From positions 62,001 to 126,000 of the forward strand of contig NZ_JABVEC010000009.1 in assembly GCF_014323705.1 (NCBI RefSeq): a DNA stretch of 64,000 nucleotides. The letters run 5' to 3'. Position numbers and translations under genes: made by a program. Below the pieces are notes generated by a model, which saw only the letters and a list, made by a program, of their open reading frames with translations, did no database searches and was not told the origin of the DNA. Shown piece after piece: positions 41,511 through 50,515 of this stretch. This stretch comes from Actinomadura alba (GTDB lineage Bacteria; Actinomycetota; Actinomycetes; Streptosporangiales; Streptosporangiaceae). Positions within the stretch are counted from its first letter, which is position 1; the number at the start of each line of letters is the position of its first letter.

Positions 41511-43330
41511 CCGGCATCCCCGCCGAACTCGTCGCGCGGGTCAGCACGACCTACGACGCGGTCCAGATGATCGGGGACACCGTCTTCTGGATCGAGAGCC
41601 GGCCCGACGGCCGCGACGTGCTGGTTCAGCGGGCTCCTGATCAAGGCGTGCGTGAGGCCGTCCCGGCGGACATGGACGTCGCGTCGTACGTCCACGAGTA
41701 CGGCGGCGGCGCCTACCTCACCGCCGGCGACAGTGTGTGGTTCTGCAACGCCGACGACCAGCGGATCTACCGGCTCACCGCCGAGGCCAAGCCCGTGCCG
41801 GTGACAGCGGAGCCGGATTCGCCAGGAACGCACCGCTACGCCGACCTGCGGCTGACACCGGACAGGTCACTGCTCATCTGCGTCCGAGAACGTCACGAGG
41901 TCGGCGGCGTGGTCAACGAGCTCGTGGCGATCCCGGCCGACGGGCAGGGCACGGTGCGGACGATCGCGTCCGGCTGGGACTTCTACTCCTTCCCCAGGCC
42001 CAGCCCGGACGGCCGATGGCTCGCGTGGACCTGCTGGAACGCCCCGTCCATGCCATGGGACGCGACCTGGCTGTTCATCGCCGAGCTCAGCGCTGACGGA
42101 CGGCTCGGCGGGCCGACCCTCATCGCCGGTGGATCGGAGGAATCGATCTTCCAGCCCGAGTGGAGCCGGGACGGAACGCTGCACTTCGTCTCCGACCGCT
42201 CCGGCTGGTGGAACCTGTACGCCTGGCGGCACGGAGAAGTCACCCCCGTCCTGCTTCAGGACGCCGAGCTTGGCGTCGCCCAGTGGGAGTTGGGCTACTC
42301 CACCTATGCCTTCCTCGACCGGGACAGGGTCGCCGTCATCGCCCAGCGCGGAGGGCGCCAGCAACTCGAGGTTCTCGAGGACGGCGCGGTCCGCTCAATG
42401 GACCTCCCGTACACCTCGATCAAGCCCTACCTTTCCGGCCACGGCTCCAAGGTCGCCATGATCGCGTCCAGCCCGACCCAGAGCCCGGCCGTCGTTCTGG
42501 TCGACGTGGACTCCGGCCAGGTCGAGCCCCTCGCCGTGACAGATCCCGGCGTCCCCCCACGGCAGATCTCGATCCCGGAGCCGTTCACGTTCTCCACCCG
42601 CGATGGTCAGCACGCGTACGGCCTGTACTACCCGCCCACCGAGCCTTCCGGCACCGAGGCGCCGCCGCTCATCGTCAAGGCACACCCCGGCCCGACCGCC
42701 AACTTCCCGCAGCGGCTCGACTGGCACACCCAGTACTTCACCAGCCGCGGATTCGCCGTCGCCGAGATCGACTATCGCGGCAGCACCGGGTACGGCCGCT
42801 CCTACCGCCAAGCTCTCCAAGGCCAGTGGGGAATCTTCGATGCTCTCGACTGCGCCGACGCCGCCGCCTATCTCACCGCCACCGGCCGGGCCGACCCTGA
42901 TCGCCTGGTGATCTGGGGTGCCAGCGCCGGCGGCTACACCGCCCTACGATCGCTCATCCTCACCGACGTCTTCGTCGCCGGTATCGCTCGGTGCCCCGTC
43001 ATCGACCCAGCCACGTGGCGCGATGCCGCACCCAAGTTCCAAGCCCACCATGCTGACGAGCTCATCGGGCCCTGGCCCGCTGACGAGGCGATCTATCGGG
43101 AACGGTCCGCACTCAGACACGCGAACCGGATCTCCCGGCCGACGCTTGTCCTCCACGGCGAGGACGACCCCGTCACCCCAGTCCATGAATCCCGAACCTT
43201 CGCCAAGGCTCTCGGCTCCCGAGCCGGACTGCTTACCTTTCGGGGTGAAGGCCATGTCCTTCGCTCGCCAGCCGCAGTCGAGCACGCTGTTCAAGCCGAG
43301 CTTGCATTCGTTCGGGAAGCCGGGGCTTAG
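41507..43330 (+). CDS. S9 family (prolyl oligopeptidase-type) serine peptidase
   Basis: 607 aa from a GTG at 41507. The N-terminal 350 residues form a beta-propeller with repeats such as HRYADLRLTPDRSLLICV, FPRPSPDGRWLAWTCWN and FQPEWSRDGTLHFVSDRSGWWNLY. The C-terminal alpha/beta hydrolase has VAEIDYRGSTGYGRSYR near 420, the nucleophile elbow IWGASAGGYTAL near 470, the Asp loop LHGEDDPVTP near 548 and the catalytic His in GEGHVL near 580. It should cleave short peptides in the cytoplasm. A LanC fragment follows at once, so it may once have served a lanthipeptide pathway. Confidence 0.92.
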   Translation: MTGIPAELVARVSTTYDAVQMIGDTVFWIESRPDGRDVLVQRAPDQGVREAVPADMDVASYVHEYGGGAYLTAGDSVWFCNADDQRIYRLTAEAKPVPVTAEPDSPGTHRYADLRLTPDRSLLICVRERHEVGGVVNELVAIPADGQGTVRTIASGWDFYSFPRPSPDGRWLAWTCWNAPSMPWDATWLFIAELSADGRLGGPTLIAGGSEESIFQPEWSRDGTLHFVSDRSGWWNLYAWRHGEVTPVLLQDAELGVAQWELGYSTYAFLDRDRVAVIAQRGGRQQLEVLEDGAVRSMDLPYTSIKPYLSGHGSKVAMIASSPTQSPAVVLVDVDSGQVEPLAVTDPGVPPRQISIPEPFTFSTRDGQHAYGLYYPPTEPSGTEAPPLIVKAHPGPTANFPQRLDWHTQYFTSRGFAVAEIDYRGSTGYGRSYRQALQGQWGIFDALDCADAAAYLTATGRADPDRLVIWGASAGGYTALRSLILTDVFVAGIARCPVIDPATWRDAAPKFQAHHADELIGPWPADEAIYRERSALRHANRISRPTLVLHGEDDPVTPVHESRTFAKALGSRAGLLTFRGEGHVLRSPAAVEHAVQAELAFVREAGA

Positions 43331-43345
43331 GTAGGCGCCCTGAAA

Positions 43346-43850
43346 GCCATTCGCGAGCGAAGTCCTCGACACGGCCACCGTTGGGTCCCAGCTGCGCGAG
43401 TTCGACCTCATCAGCGGAATCACCGGGCTCGGCGTGTATCTCCTGCAGCGTCAGAGCAACTGCGGCGATCTGCTGCGCGACGTGCTGACCTACCTCGTGC
43501 GCCTCACGAAGCCCCTGAAGGCTGACGGCGACGTCTTGCCGGGCTGGTGGTCCGACGACGGCCCCGAACTTCGGCCCTCGCCCATCTCGCCCGGTGGTCA
43601 CGGCAACTTCGGAATGGCGCACGGCATCGCCGGCCCGCTCGCGCTGCTGTCCACCTGCATGAGGCGCGGGATCACCGTGCCCGGGCAGGCCGATGCGATC
43701 GACCGGATCTGCTCCTGGATGGACCAATGGCGCTCCGGCACCGGATCGCGGGCGTGGTGGCCCGAGGTCATTTCACGCGCCGAGTGGCGAGACGGCACCA
43801 CCCGGGAAACCGGCCCGGGTCGGCCCTCTTGGTGCTACGGCACTCCGGGC
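43346..43850 (+). pseudogene. LanC-like cyclase fragment
   Basis: The plus frame reads VLDTATVGSQLREFDLISGI, TGLGVYLLQRQ, GGHGNFGMAHGIAGPLALLS, ICSWMDQWRSG and GPGRPSWCYGTPG. This is the middle of a lanthionine synthetase C-like protein, with the zinc-ligand region WCYG and the HGxxG segment preserved. The start and about a third at the C-terminal end, including the last zinc ligands, are missing; after GTPG the frame runs into unrelated sequence. A degraded lanthipeptide gene. Confidence 0.75.
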
Positions 43851-44168
43851 ACTGGCCCGGGCGGACGGAACCCGGACCATGGAAGTACGCGCCGGCTTCC
43901 GGCGCGCACGATGGACTTCCAGCTCGCACCTCTACCCGTGGAACGTCGGTGCCCGAATCTGGCCAGCCGAACAGACCTCATCCCCAGCGACCGCTGCGTA
44001 GGGTCTCCGGCGGTGGCGCAGGGACCCGAGGATGCCGAAACCACCCAACCTGGGCCACCACCGCGACTCAGAAATGACCTTAGAGGAGAGCGCGTCACTT
44101 TTACGTCACCTGGCACGTCACCAGGAACATCACTGACGGATGACTTTTCGCCCATGCGATGAGCATGC
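43851..44168. other. Stretch without gene
   Basis: No recognisable gene between the LanC fragment and the end of the SARP-methyltransferase gene. The motif ACGTCACC recurs near 44113-44131. Confidence 0.4.
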
Positions 44169-45728
44169 CTAGCCTGTCAACTCACCAATGCTCGCGAGGA
44201 TGTGCACCGCCCGCTTGTCCTCGCGCTCGCCCTCCTTGGCCTGCCAGTTCCGCGGGTCATCCAGCGGTGCTAGCAGATGTGTCCCAGTGAACAGCGCTTC
44301 GATCTCGGGTCCGGACCTCGTATACGTTGGAATGCCCGTACGCGCGCTGATCTCCTGGATCGCCTTCAACGCTTCCGGGACGCTGCCGTCGCGGCTGATG
44401 TGCGAGATCGCCAGAGCGCTCCCAGGGGCCATCCACGCCCGGTACTTCTCAAGTGCCTCATGCACGGTGTCGGCGGGCATGAAGTGCAAGACGTGGAACA
44501 TCAGCACGCCGGTCGCTTCAGCCGGGTTGATGAGCCGTCGAGTTTGAGGGGCGGCGAAGATTGCGTCGGGCTCGAGTAGGTCGCCGATCATCGTGTCAAC
44601 GTTCCGGGTGTCCTCAAGGAGCGCCCGGCCATGCGCGACGACGATCGGATCGATGTCGACGTACAGGACCCGGCAGTCGGGATCGACCTCATGAGCGACC
44701 TCGTGGACGCTTCCCGACGTCGGCAGGCCAGCGCCGATATCGATGAACTGCCGGATGCCGCGCTCAGCGAGGAGCCGGACGCTCTTGCGGAGGAACGCTC
44801 TGGTGTCTCGCGCACCGTCCTTCAGATCCGGTGCGGCTTTCATGATGTGCTCGACGACCGCTTGGTCGACCGGGAAGTTATCCGTGCCGCCGAGCAGGAA
44901 GTTGTAGACGCGAGCTGAAGAAACCTGGGTGATGTCCGAGCCAGCGATGATCGCCCGGCTCTCATGCACAGGCTGCTCCGAACTCCACCGAAGCGAATCG
45001 TCATTTGCTGCGATCCGCTCCGCCATTCCCTGCAGCGACAGGGCCGGCTCGGCACCTACCTCCGTGAGGTACGTGGTCCACGCGTCTTCGTAGGCTTGGA
45101 GCGCGGCGCCCTTACGACCGGCCCGGTAGAGCGCCAGGATCAACGGCAGCCACAGGTACTCATTGAGTGGGTCATCCGCCAGAAAGCCCGTGAGCTCCTG
45201 CGCTACCTCCTCGTGGTGACCGAGCGCCAGCCGTACCTCCGTCCACGCTTCGACAGCGTTGCGCCGCTCGATGGTGAGTCGTTCTGCGTGCCTGCGACCA
45301 GCGGGGGCATCTGGCAGATCGGGCAGGCGAGGGTTTCGCCACAGGCCGAGGGCTTGCCCGTACAGGTCCGCAGCCTTGTGGGCGTCGGCTTCGCGGACTG
45401 ATCGGGCCTGGGCTACCAGTTCACGGAACCGCTGCACATCAAGGACGTCACCCTCCTGGTCGAGGACGAGCCGGTACCCGGAGCTGTCACGGGTGAGCCG
45501 GCCTTCAGGCAGTACTTTGCGGGCTCTACTTACCGTGTTGGTGAGCGCTGAGAATTTGCTGTGCGTGTCCGCTGTCACCCACAGCATGGCCTCGAGTTCG
45601 TCGGAAGGCACCGGTCGCGCCGCCAGCGCCAACACCGCGATGAGTTGCCGCACTTTTCGCTGCCCGATGTCGATGACGTCGCCGTTGTCGGAGGTGACCT
45701 GAACTGTTCCGAGCACCCGTACCTGCAC
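44169..45728 (-). CDS. SARP regulator fused to PF04672 SAM methyltransferase
   Basis: 519 aa. Residues 1-95 are an OmpR-type DNA-binding domain (MQVRVLGTVQV, QRKVRQLIAVLALAARPVPSDELEAMLW); residues 97-245 are the BTAD helical domain (VQRFRELVAQARS, LYRAGRKGAALQAYEDAWTTYLTEVGAEP). This is the AfsR/DnrI/RedD layout. Residues 262-519 are a complete PF04672 methyltransferase: ARVYNFLLGGTDNFPVD, IRQFIDIGAGLPT, RVLYVDIDPIVVAHGRALLE and VLMFHVLHFM. The two parts are in one frame without a break. SARPs activate antibiotic clusters; the fused methyltransferase could make activation depend on SAM. I do not know of a characterised example of this fusion. Confidence 0.9.
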   Translation of the reverse strand: MQVRVLGTVQVTSDNGDVIDIGQRKVRQLIAVLALAARPVPSDELEAMLWVTADTHSKFSALTNTVSRARKVLPEGRLTRDSSGYRLVLDQEGDVLDVQRFRELVAQARSVREADAHKAADLYGQALGLWRNPRLPDLPDAPAGRRHAERLTIERRNAVEAWTEVRLALGHHEEVAQELTGFLADDPLNEYLWLPLILALYRAGRKGAALQAYEDAWTTYLTEVGAEPALSLQGMAERIAANDDSLRWSSEQPVHESRAIIAGSDITQVSSARVYNFLLGGTDNFPVDQAVVEHIMKAAPDLKDGARDTRAFLRKSVRLLAERGIRQFIDIGAGLPTSGSVHEVAHEVDPDCRVLYVDIDPIVVAHGRALLEDTRNVDTMIGDLLEPDAIFAAPQTRRLINPAEATGVLMFHVLHFMPADTVHEALEKYRAWMAPGSALAISHISRDGSVPEALKAIQEISARTGIPTYTRSGPEIEALFTGTHLLAPLDDPRNWQAKEGEREDKRAVHILASIGELTG

Positions 45729-45823
45729 ACGTCCTCCTGTGTCGCAGCGCTGTGTCCAGATGACTGTAGATCAGGACCATTCGATTGTTGATCTACCGAG
45801 GAAGCCATATCTGGAACAGCGAG

Positions 45824-45858
45824 ACGCCCCACCTCCCAGCATGGGGGAGGTGGGGCGT
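45824..45858 (-). terminator. Strong hairpin terminator
   Basis: ACGCCCCACCTCCC (45824-45837) and GGGAGGTGGGGCGT (45845-45858) form a perfect 14-bp stem with a 7-base loop. It lies downstream of the lamin-tail gene (transcribed leftwards) and before the SARP fusion gene, and insulates the two. Confidence 0.8.
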
Positions 45859-45951
45859 TTGGCCGTATCGCATGTCGCTAGAAGGCCCTAGAGAGCCGTA
45901 GGTCGGGCTATCTGCCAGGTTCCTGCCAGCTCCCGCCGGTCTGGCAGCAGA

Positions 45952-46398
45952 TCAGCACCACTTGTAGGAACCGGAACTGCCCCAAGAGCACGAGTCGATC
46001 AGAGTCCCCGCCGAGTTCCGCAGATAGGCGGCGTCGCCGGTGTTGTTCCACACGTAGCTGGTGCGTCCCCAGTACTTCGTGTACGTGGTGTTCGTGCCCT
46101 TCCCGGTGCGCACCGTGACGATCTTCTTCGCTCCGAGGGTGTACGTGCCGAACGTGTAGGTGTAACCGGTCCTGTCGCGGATCTTCCAGCCCCTCAGCGA
46201 CCGGGCGGTGGTGCCGTAGTTGCCGATCTGGATCCACTCACCGTTGAGGCTGGAGTTGGAGCGGGTGTCGGTGCCGGGGGAGTTGTAGTACACCTGCCGG
46301 ATCCGGACCGTGGGGGCGGCCTCGGCGGGCAAGGCCGGCAGGAGAACCGCCGCAGCGGACGCAGCAACGGCGAAGGTTGGGATGTGGCGTAGTCGCAT
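45952..46398 (-). CDS. Secreted lamin-tail domain protein
   Basis: 148 aa. Signal peptide with a long Ala/Val core (FAVAASAAAVLLPALPAEAA, cleavage about residue 28). The mature 120 residues are one lamin-tail (LTD) Ig-like domain: VRIRQVYYNSPG, LNGEWIQIGNYGTTARSLRGWKIRDRTGYTYTFG, GKGTNTTYTKYWGR, VWNNTGDAAYLRNSAGTLIDSCSWG. The paired Cys near the end could form a disulfide. LTD proteins are extracellular and often bind DNA, surfaces or polymers; the ligand is unknown. Confidence 0.88.
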   Translation of the reverse strand: MRLRHIPTFAVAASAAAVLLPALPAEAAPTVRIRQVYYNSPGTDTRSNSSLNGEWIQIGNYGTTARSLRGWKIRDRTGYTYTFGTYTLGAKKIVTVRTGKGTNTTYTKYWGRTSYVWNNTGDAAYLRNSAGTLIDSCSWGSSGSYKWC

Positions 46399-46545
46399 GC
46401 CGGTGACCGTAGTGGTCGATGGTCGCCAACCAGCTACTCAGACGCCACCTTGGGTGGTCCGGTTGTGGACGTAAACCCCGGACCGGGCTCCCGCGTCAAA
46501 CCATCGCCAGCCATGCGCGTTTGACCAGGAAAATACCCTGATCGG
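46399..46545 (+). other. Upstream region of lamin-tail gene
   Basis: No gene seen. It should hold the promoter of the lamin-tail gene, but I see no clear -35/-10 pair. Confidence 0.3.
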
Positions 46546-46723
46546 ATGCTGTTCGTCGATGCGCAGGGGCGCCGCCTGGAGGTGATCCTCCTCGACTGCG
46601 GCCACGGCCTACAGCAGTGGATCTGGGTGTCCTGGAACGGCGTCCTCCTCGGCGCCGGCTACTACCGGACCGTCACTGGTCGATGCTGAGAGCCTCGTCG
46701 AAGTCATCGAGCTGTACCCGTAG
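46546..46723 (+). pseudogene. Small hypothetical gene with internal deletion
   Basis: An ATG at 46546 opens MLFVDAQGRRLEVILLDC, WIWVSWNGVLLGAGYYRTV and reaches a stop at 46687. Another frame then carries VDAESLVEVIELYP and stop at 46723, which looks like the proper end of the same small protein (about 60 aa). A short deletion appears to have removed the join. No known family. Confidence 0.4.
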
Positions 46724-46754
46724 GCGTGGCAGGCGATCAATCGTTGCGGAGGCG

Positions 46755-47633
46755 TGGAAGAACACGGCGGTACTCCAGCGGGGTCTCATCGACGTGGCCG
46801 CACACGCCCGCACTATGCTCGACGCCGCCGGATACGGAGACGTGCGGGTCATCACGCGAGACGGCGCGCTCGGCGCAAGAGAACACGCACCCTTCGACCG
46901 CATGATCGCAACGGTCGGCGTATGGGACCTGCCCGCCGCCTGGTGGGACCAGCTCGCCATCGGCGGCCGGCTCGTGCTTCCGCTGCGCTGGCGAGGCCTC
47001 ACCCGCAGCGTGGCCTTCATTCGCGACAAGGACCGGATGCGGTCAGACTCCGTCAAAACCTGCGGCTTCCTCCCCATGATCGGACAGGACGGAGAGCGCG
47101 AGGGCCATATCGACGCCGACCGGCTCATCAAGATCTACTGGGATGCCGACCAGCCCATCGTCCCGCTGGCCCTGCGTGGCGCCATCGCACAACCTGGGAC
47201 GTGCGCCTGGAGCGAGGCGACAGTCGGTCCCGAGGACCCGTTCGACGGGGTGTGGCTGCGTCTGACCGCGACGGAGCCGGGCACCTGCCGCATCACCGTC
47301 AAGCCCGCCGCGATCGACGGAGGTCTGCGCCGGCCCGCCGTTCCCGCACTCAGCCCGGCCCTGGTCCAGGGCGGTTCTTTGGCCTACCTCACCCTGCGGC
47401 CCCTCGCCGAAGGAGGAGGCGCCGAGTCCAGGTTTAGACTCGGGGCGGCGGTCGGCTACGGCTCGGACGGCGTCGACCTCGCAGAGCGTCTGTGCGAGCA
47501 GATCCGCGCCTGGGACCGCGACCGGACCGCCGAACCCGTTCTCACGGCTTACCCCGCAGACACACCCGACAGTCGGCTCATCACAGGACAGGTCATCGAC
47601 AAGCCGTCCGTCCGATTGATGATCTCCTACTGA
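46755..47633 (+). pseudogene. FxLD-type (PCMT-like) methyltransferase, N-terminally truncated
   Basis: The reading frame up to the stop at 47633 encodes HARTMLDAAGYGDVRVITRDGALG, APFDRMIATVGVWDLPAAWWDQLAIGGRLVLPLRWRGLTRS, then KTCGFLPMIGQDGEREGHI and a C-terminal extension ending VIDKPSVRLMISY. This matches protein-L-isoaspartate O-methyltransferase-like enzymes from FxLD lanthipeptide systems. The N-terminal part with the SAM-binding glycine loop is absent: upstream codons are unrelated. Together with the LanC fragment 3 kb away it indicates a decayed lanthipeptide locus. Confidence 0.65.
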
Positions 47634-47647
47634 GGGACGAACACGCG

Positions 47648-47740
47648 CGCCGCGCGAGCTTTCGTCCGCCAGGTGTGCGAGGAGATCCACGCCTCGCGGA
47701 TCGAGAAGCAGGTCCCCATCCAGTCCTTCGACTGGGGCGC
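47648..47740 (+). pseudogene. Fragment duplicated from the GDPD gene
   Basis: About 93 bases match 7395-7489 inside the secreted phosphodiesterase gene at roughly nine bases in ten, with a one-base deletion early on. The encoded EEIHASRIEKQVPIQSFDWGA corresponds to EEIHASGIEDQVTIQSFDWGA. It has no start or continuation. Confidence 0.75.
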
Positions 47741-47783
47741 CCGAGTGGTCGCACGGCTGCGACGAGGGTGGATCGGCATACAT

Positions 47784-47999
47784 ATGACTACAGGTGTCTA
47801 CTCAGAAGCCGCCCAACTTGAGATGGTCGAAGACCAGTACTCGATCCTACTCATCAACGAGCTGGACCTCATCAAGGAACTCTGCCGCATGGCCCGTGAC
47901 GACCACAGCGGAGAGATCCGGGCGTGTATCGACCACATCCTGGGCCGAGACGCCGTCAGTGTCACCAGCCGCTGGCCAGAAGAAATACTGCTCGAGTGA
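47784..47999 (+). CDS. Small hypothetical protein
   Basis: 71 aa from an ATG at 47784: MTTGVYSEAAQLEMVEDQYS then ILLINELDLIKELCRMARDD and an ending WPEEILLE. It is acidic and leucine-rich, as real small proteins can be, but the ribosome site is weak and I recognise no family. It lies between the GDPD fragment and the convergent Vsr gene, whose stop is adjacent to its own. Confidence 0.35.
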   Translation: MTTGVYSEAAQLEMVEDQYSILLINELDLIKELCRMARDDHSGEIRACIDHILGRDAVSVTSRWPEEILLE

Positions 48000-48449
48000 T
48001 CAATATTTCGATTCTTGGACCTTCACCCGGCGAAGATGGACCTCATCAGCTATCTGTCCGGCGGCTTTTAGAGGATCTTCGTGCTCCCAGATCCGGATGA
48101 CGCTCCAGCCAGCTTCGCCCAGCAGCCGGTCGGTCTCCCTGTCGCGTTCCCGGTTGCGTCTCACCTTTTCGGCCCAGTAGTCAGCGTTGGTGACAGCCTT
48201 AGTGTGGTGCTCTGGGCAGCCATGCCAAAAGCAACCATCAAGGAAGACCGCAAGCTTGGCCCGAGTGAACGCCAGATCGGCGGTGCGGCGGACCGCCGGT
48301 ACTGGTCGGACCGACACCCGGTAGCGGAGGCCGAGCGCGTGCACGGCCCGACGCAAGGCGAGCTCCGGCTTGGTGTCCCGCCCCTTGTTCGCCTGCATGC
48401 TCCTACGGACACCTTCACTTGATGCCACAGTCGGTCTCACTGCGCCCAT
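48000..48449 (-). CDS. vsr: Very short patch repair (Vsr) endonuclease, copy 1
   Basis: 149 aa from an ATG at 48449. MQANKGRDTKPELALRRAVH, YRVSVRPVPAVRRTADLAFT (catalytic Asp in TADL), AVFLDGCFWHGCPEHHTK and RDRETDRLLGEAGWSVIRIWEHE are the Vsr core. Vsr nicks T:G mismatches left by deamination of 5-methylcytosine, and normally goes with a Dcm-type methyltransferase. Here it closes the defence island on the same strand as DrmB. It is about three-quarters identical to the copy at 63163-63588. Upstream, 48450-48772 shows no gene. Confidence 0.92.
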   Translation of the reverse strand: MGAVRPTVASSEGVRRSMQANKGRDTKPELALRRAVHALGLRYRVSVRPVPAVRRTADLAFTRAKLAVFLDGCFWHGCPEHHTKAVTNADYWAEKVRRNRERDRETDRLLGEAGWSVIRIWEHEDPLKAAGQIADEVHLRRVKVQESKY

Positions 48450-48772
48450 GTCATCAACCGTACGAGCAGGACGGGCACCCTGCAGTGCTGTTAGCGCAAA
48501 AAGATCAGTTGCGTCCACGGAGGTGTTGTACGAGTTTCCGCTGGTGACGGGCGTGCCATCGTGAGCTGAGGACGGCCATCGCGCAGATCCTTCGAAGTCG
48601 ACCAAGACTAGAAGCGGCCCTCAAGCCTATCGCGGAGACGACCTACCGATGGCCTCACGCCACGGTCCGACCGCCCGGATGATTCCCCTCGATGGCTCGA
48701 CCCCAGCGACCCTCACCGCACGAACCACGCAGGATCGCCAGAGCCAAGAGCGCTGAGCACCCATCAGGGGCT
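48450..48772. other. Gap between DrmB and Vsr copy 1
   Basis: 323 bases with no recognisable gene. The Vsr frame is open upstream to 48605, but the extra residues do not belong to the family. A separate promoter for Vsr may lie here. Confidence 0.45.
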
Positions 48773-50515
48773 CTATTTGAAGGAGAAAAACCCTAGAGCA
48801 GGTTCCTCTGGCGTGCCTCCCAGCAGGGCACGATCGAGCAAGGTGTTGAACTCCTCGCAACTCGTTTCAGGGAGAAGGACACACGAGTGGCAAGCGGCAC
48901 GGTTCAGGTTGTCAATGCCACTGGTGTCCGACTCGATGCACAGTGGGTCGGCGGAGCACCAAGACGCTCGGTCGATGGCCCTACGCACAGTAGCGGCGAG
49001 AGTGCCCGACTCAACCTGGGCGACAATGCCACCGAGACTCCCGGCGGAGTCGCTGGTGGCCGTGTAGACCAGGAAACCGGACATCTTGTCGGACACGTAC
49101 AGGCGCTCACGCAAGGAAGCCGCGGGATACCCCGAGTCCAGGCTCCACTCATTGATAATCGAGTGAGCCAGAGTATGGATCATGACCAGTCGCGGCGTGA
49201 TGTCTCGGTCCGGGATCAGGCCGAACCGTGCGAAGCGCTCTCGGTAGGCGGAGTCGATAGGAACCACGCGCGCCTGAACCCCGGGGCGTGATTCCCACTC
49301 GGCAAGCCGAGTGGCATCCAACCGGAGGAAGACTCCCTCTCCGATGACTTCGATCGCAGGCAGCCAATCAGGCCGGTTCTCAGCCGAGTAGAGCGACGCC
49401 CGCTGCTTGGCATTCGCCGTGCTGGGTGCGGCCAGGCGGGTGAACCCTCTAAGCACGCGTACCTCACGAAGTCGTTTGACCCGCATCACCTTGTCGATGG
49501 CAAGCTCTGCTGCGATGGCGTCGTCCGACCAGGGTACGCAGACGAAATCCTGCTTGCCCTGCCTCTCTCCGGTGGGTCTGGTCAGCGCTTGATACTCGTC
49601 GAACTTCAGCGCTGCATCGGAGGTGTCCGTGAGACCGGCATCATCCTGGCGACGTCTCTCCACGGCCTGAATGATCTCTTCGACGCTGAACAGCCGATGA
49701 TTGTCGAGCTCCAGCTCTTCAAGGCGGTCACGCAGGTCTGGCGCCTTCTTGAGGGATCTCCAGTGGTGCTTCACCAGGTTCTGGACGCCCTCTGACCACG
49801 GCGGGATCGAGAGCGCGGAACGCACATCGGAGAACCAAACGCCGGACGCACCTCGCTGCATTGCCCTCGGAAGCTGTTCGCAACGTTCCGTTGGCACGTC
49901 GCTAAGCCAGGGGCGCCGGCCCGTGCAGGCGCTGATGCCCTTCAGAGCCCCCTTCCTCAGCGCGCCCTCCATGGTGACCGGGCGTACACCGCACGAACAG
50001 GAGATCTCGATGTCGCCGAGCGAGGCGCTACGGCCCGTGGCCTTCAGCCTTAGTTCATGCCGTTGAGAGCCATCTCCGGTGGAGTCGCCACCCTTGTGCA
50101 GCCAGCGAAAGTAAGGAAAATCGTCGATGTGGCCCGCGGCACAGCAGACGACGAACCTGGACGGCACCAGTTCGCGATCGCACTCCTTGCACTTGGCGGG
50201 ACTGCGGGTCGCGCCGAAGAACTTCGCCTTCGCCAGTCGGTTGCACGCTGGGCAGGACTGGATCTCAGGGAACCGAATAACCGGGATGTCTCCGTACTTG
50301 TCGCTGTCGGATGCTGGAGGGAGCCGAAAGCACTCCACCCCGAACTCCCTCTCGAGCCTGCGCTCGTGGATGGTCTGGTCGAAGGGGCCGAGTTCGGGCC
50401 AGCGGTCGAGCCCGGCCACCATGAACGACTCGCTGCCGACCGCTATCAGGGAACCGACCCCATAGGTCGTGATGAGCTGGGCCCGCCGTACGCCCCCGAT
50501 GGGCTTCCCTTTCAC
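48773..50515 (-). CDS. drmB: DrmB-like protein (DUF1998)
   Basis: 580 aa from a GTG at 50515, overlapping the DrmA stop by 4 bases (GTGA). KPIGGVRRAQLITTYGVGSLIAVGSESFMVAG begins like DrmB proteins. Cys clusters CPACN and CKECD near residues 90-120, CCAAGHIDDFPY near 120 and CSCG near 170 should bind zinc. The DUF1998 domain follows near 440-560, with IHTLAHSIINEW, LRERLYVS and a terminal CSADPLC, CHSCVLLPETSCEEFN. In DISARM, DrmB partners the helicase DrmA to block incoming phage DNA. It is last in a tightly overlapped four-gene set. Confidence 0.92.
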   Translation of the reverse strand: MKGKPIGGVRRAQLITTYGVGSLIAVGSESFMVAGLDRWPELGPFDQTIHERRLEREFGVECFRLPPASDSDKYGDIPVIRFPEIQSCPACNRLAKAKFFGATRSPAKCKECDRELVPSRFVVCCAAGHIDDFPYFRWLHKGGDSTGDGSQRHELRLKATGRSASLGDIEISCSCGVRPVTMEGALRKGALKGISACTGRRPWLSDVPTERCEQLPRAMQRGASGVWFSDVRSALSIPPWSEGVQNLVKHHWRSLKKAPDLRDRLEELELDNHRLFSVEEIIQAVERRRQDDAGLTDTSDAALKFDEYQALTRPTGERQGKQDFVCVPWSDDAIAAELAIDKVMRVKRLREVRVLRGFTRLAAPSTANAKQRASLYSAENRPDWLPAIEVIGEGVFLRLDATRLAEWESRPGVQARVVPIDSAYRERFARFGLIPDRDITPRLVMIHTLAHSIINEWSLDSGYPAASLRERLYVSDKMSGFLVYTATSDSAGSLGGIVAQVESGTLAATVRRAIDRASWCSADPLCIESDTSGIDNLNRAACHSCVLLPETSCEEFNTLLDRALLGGTPEEPALGFFSFK

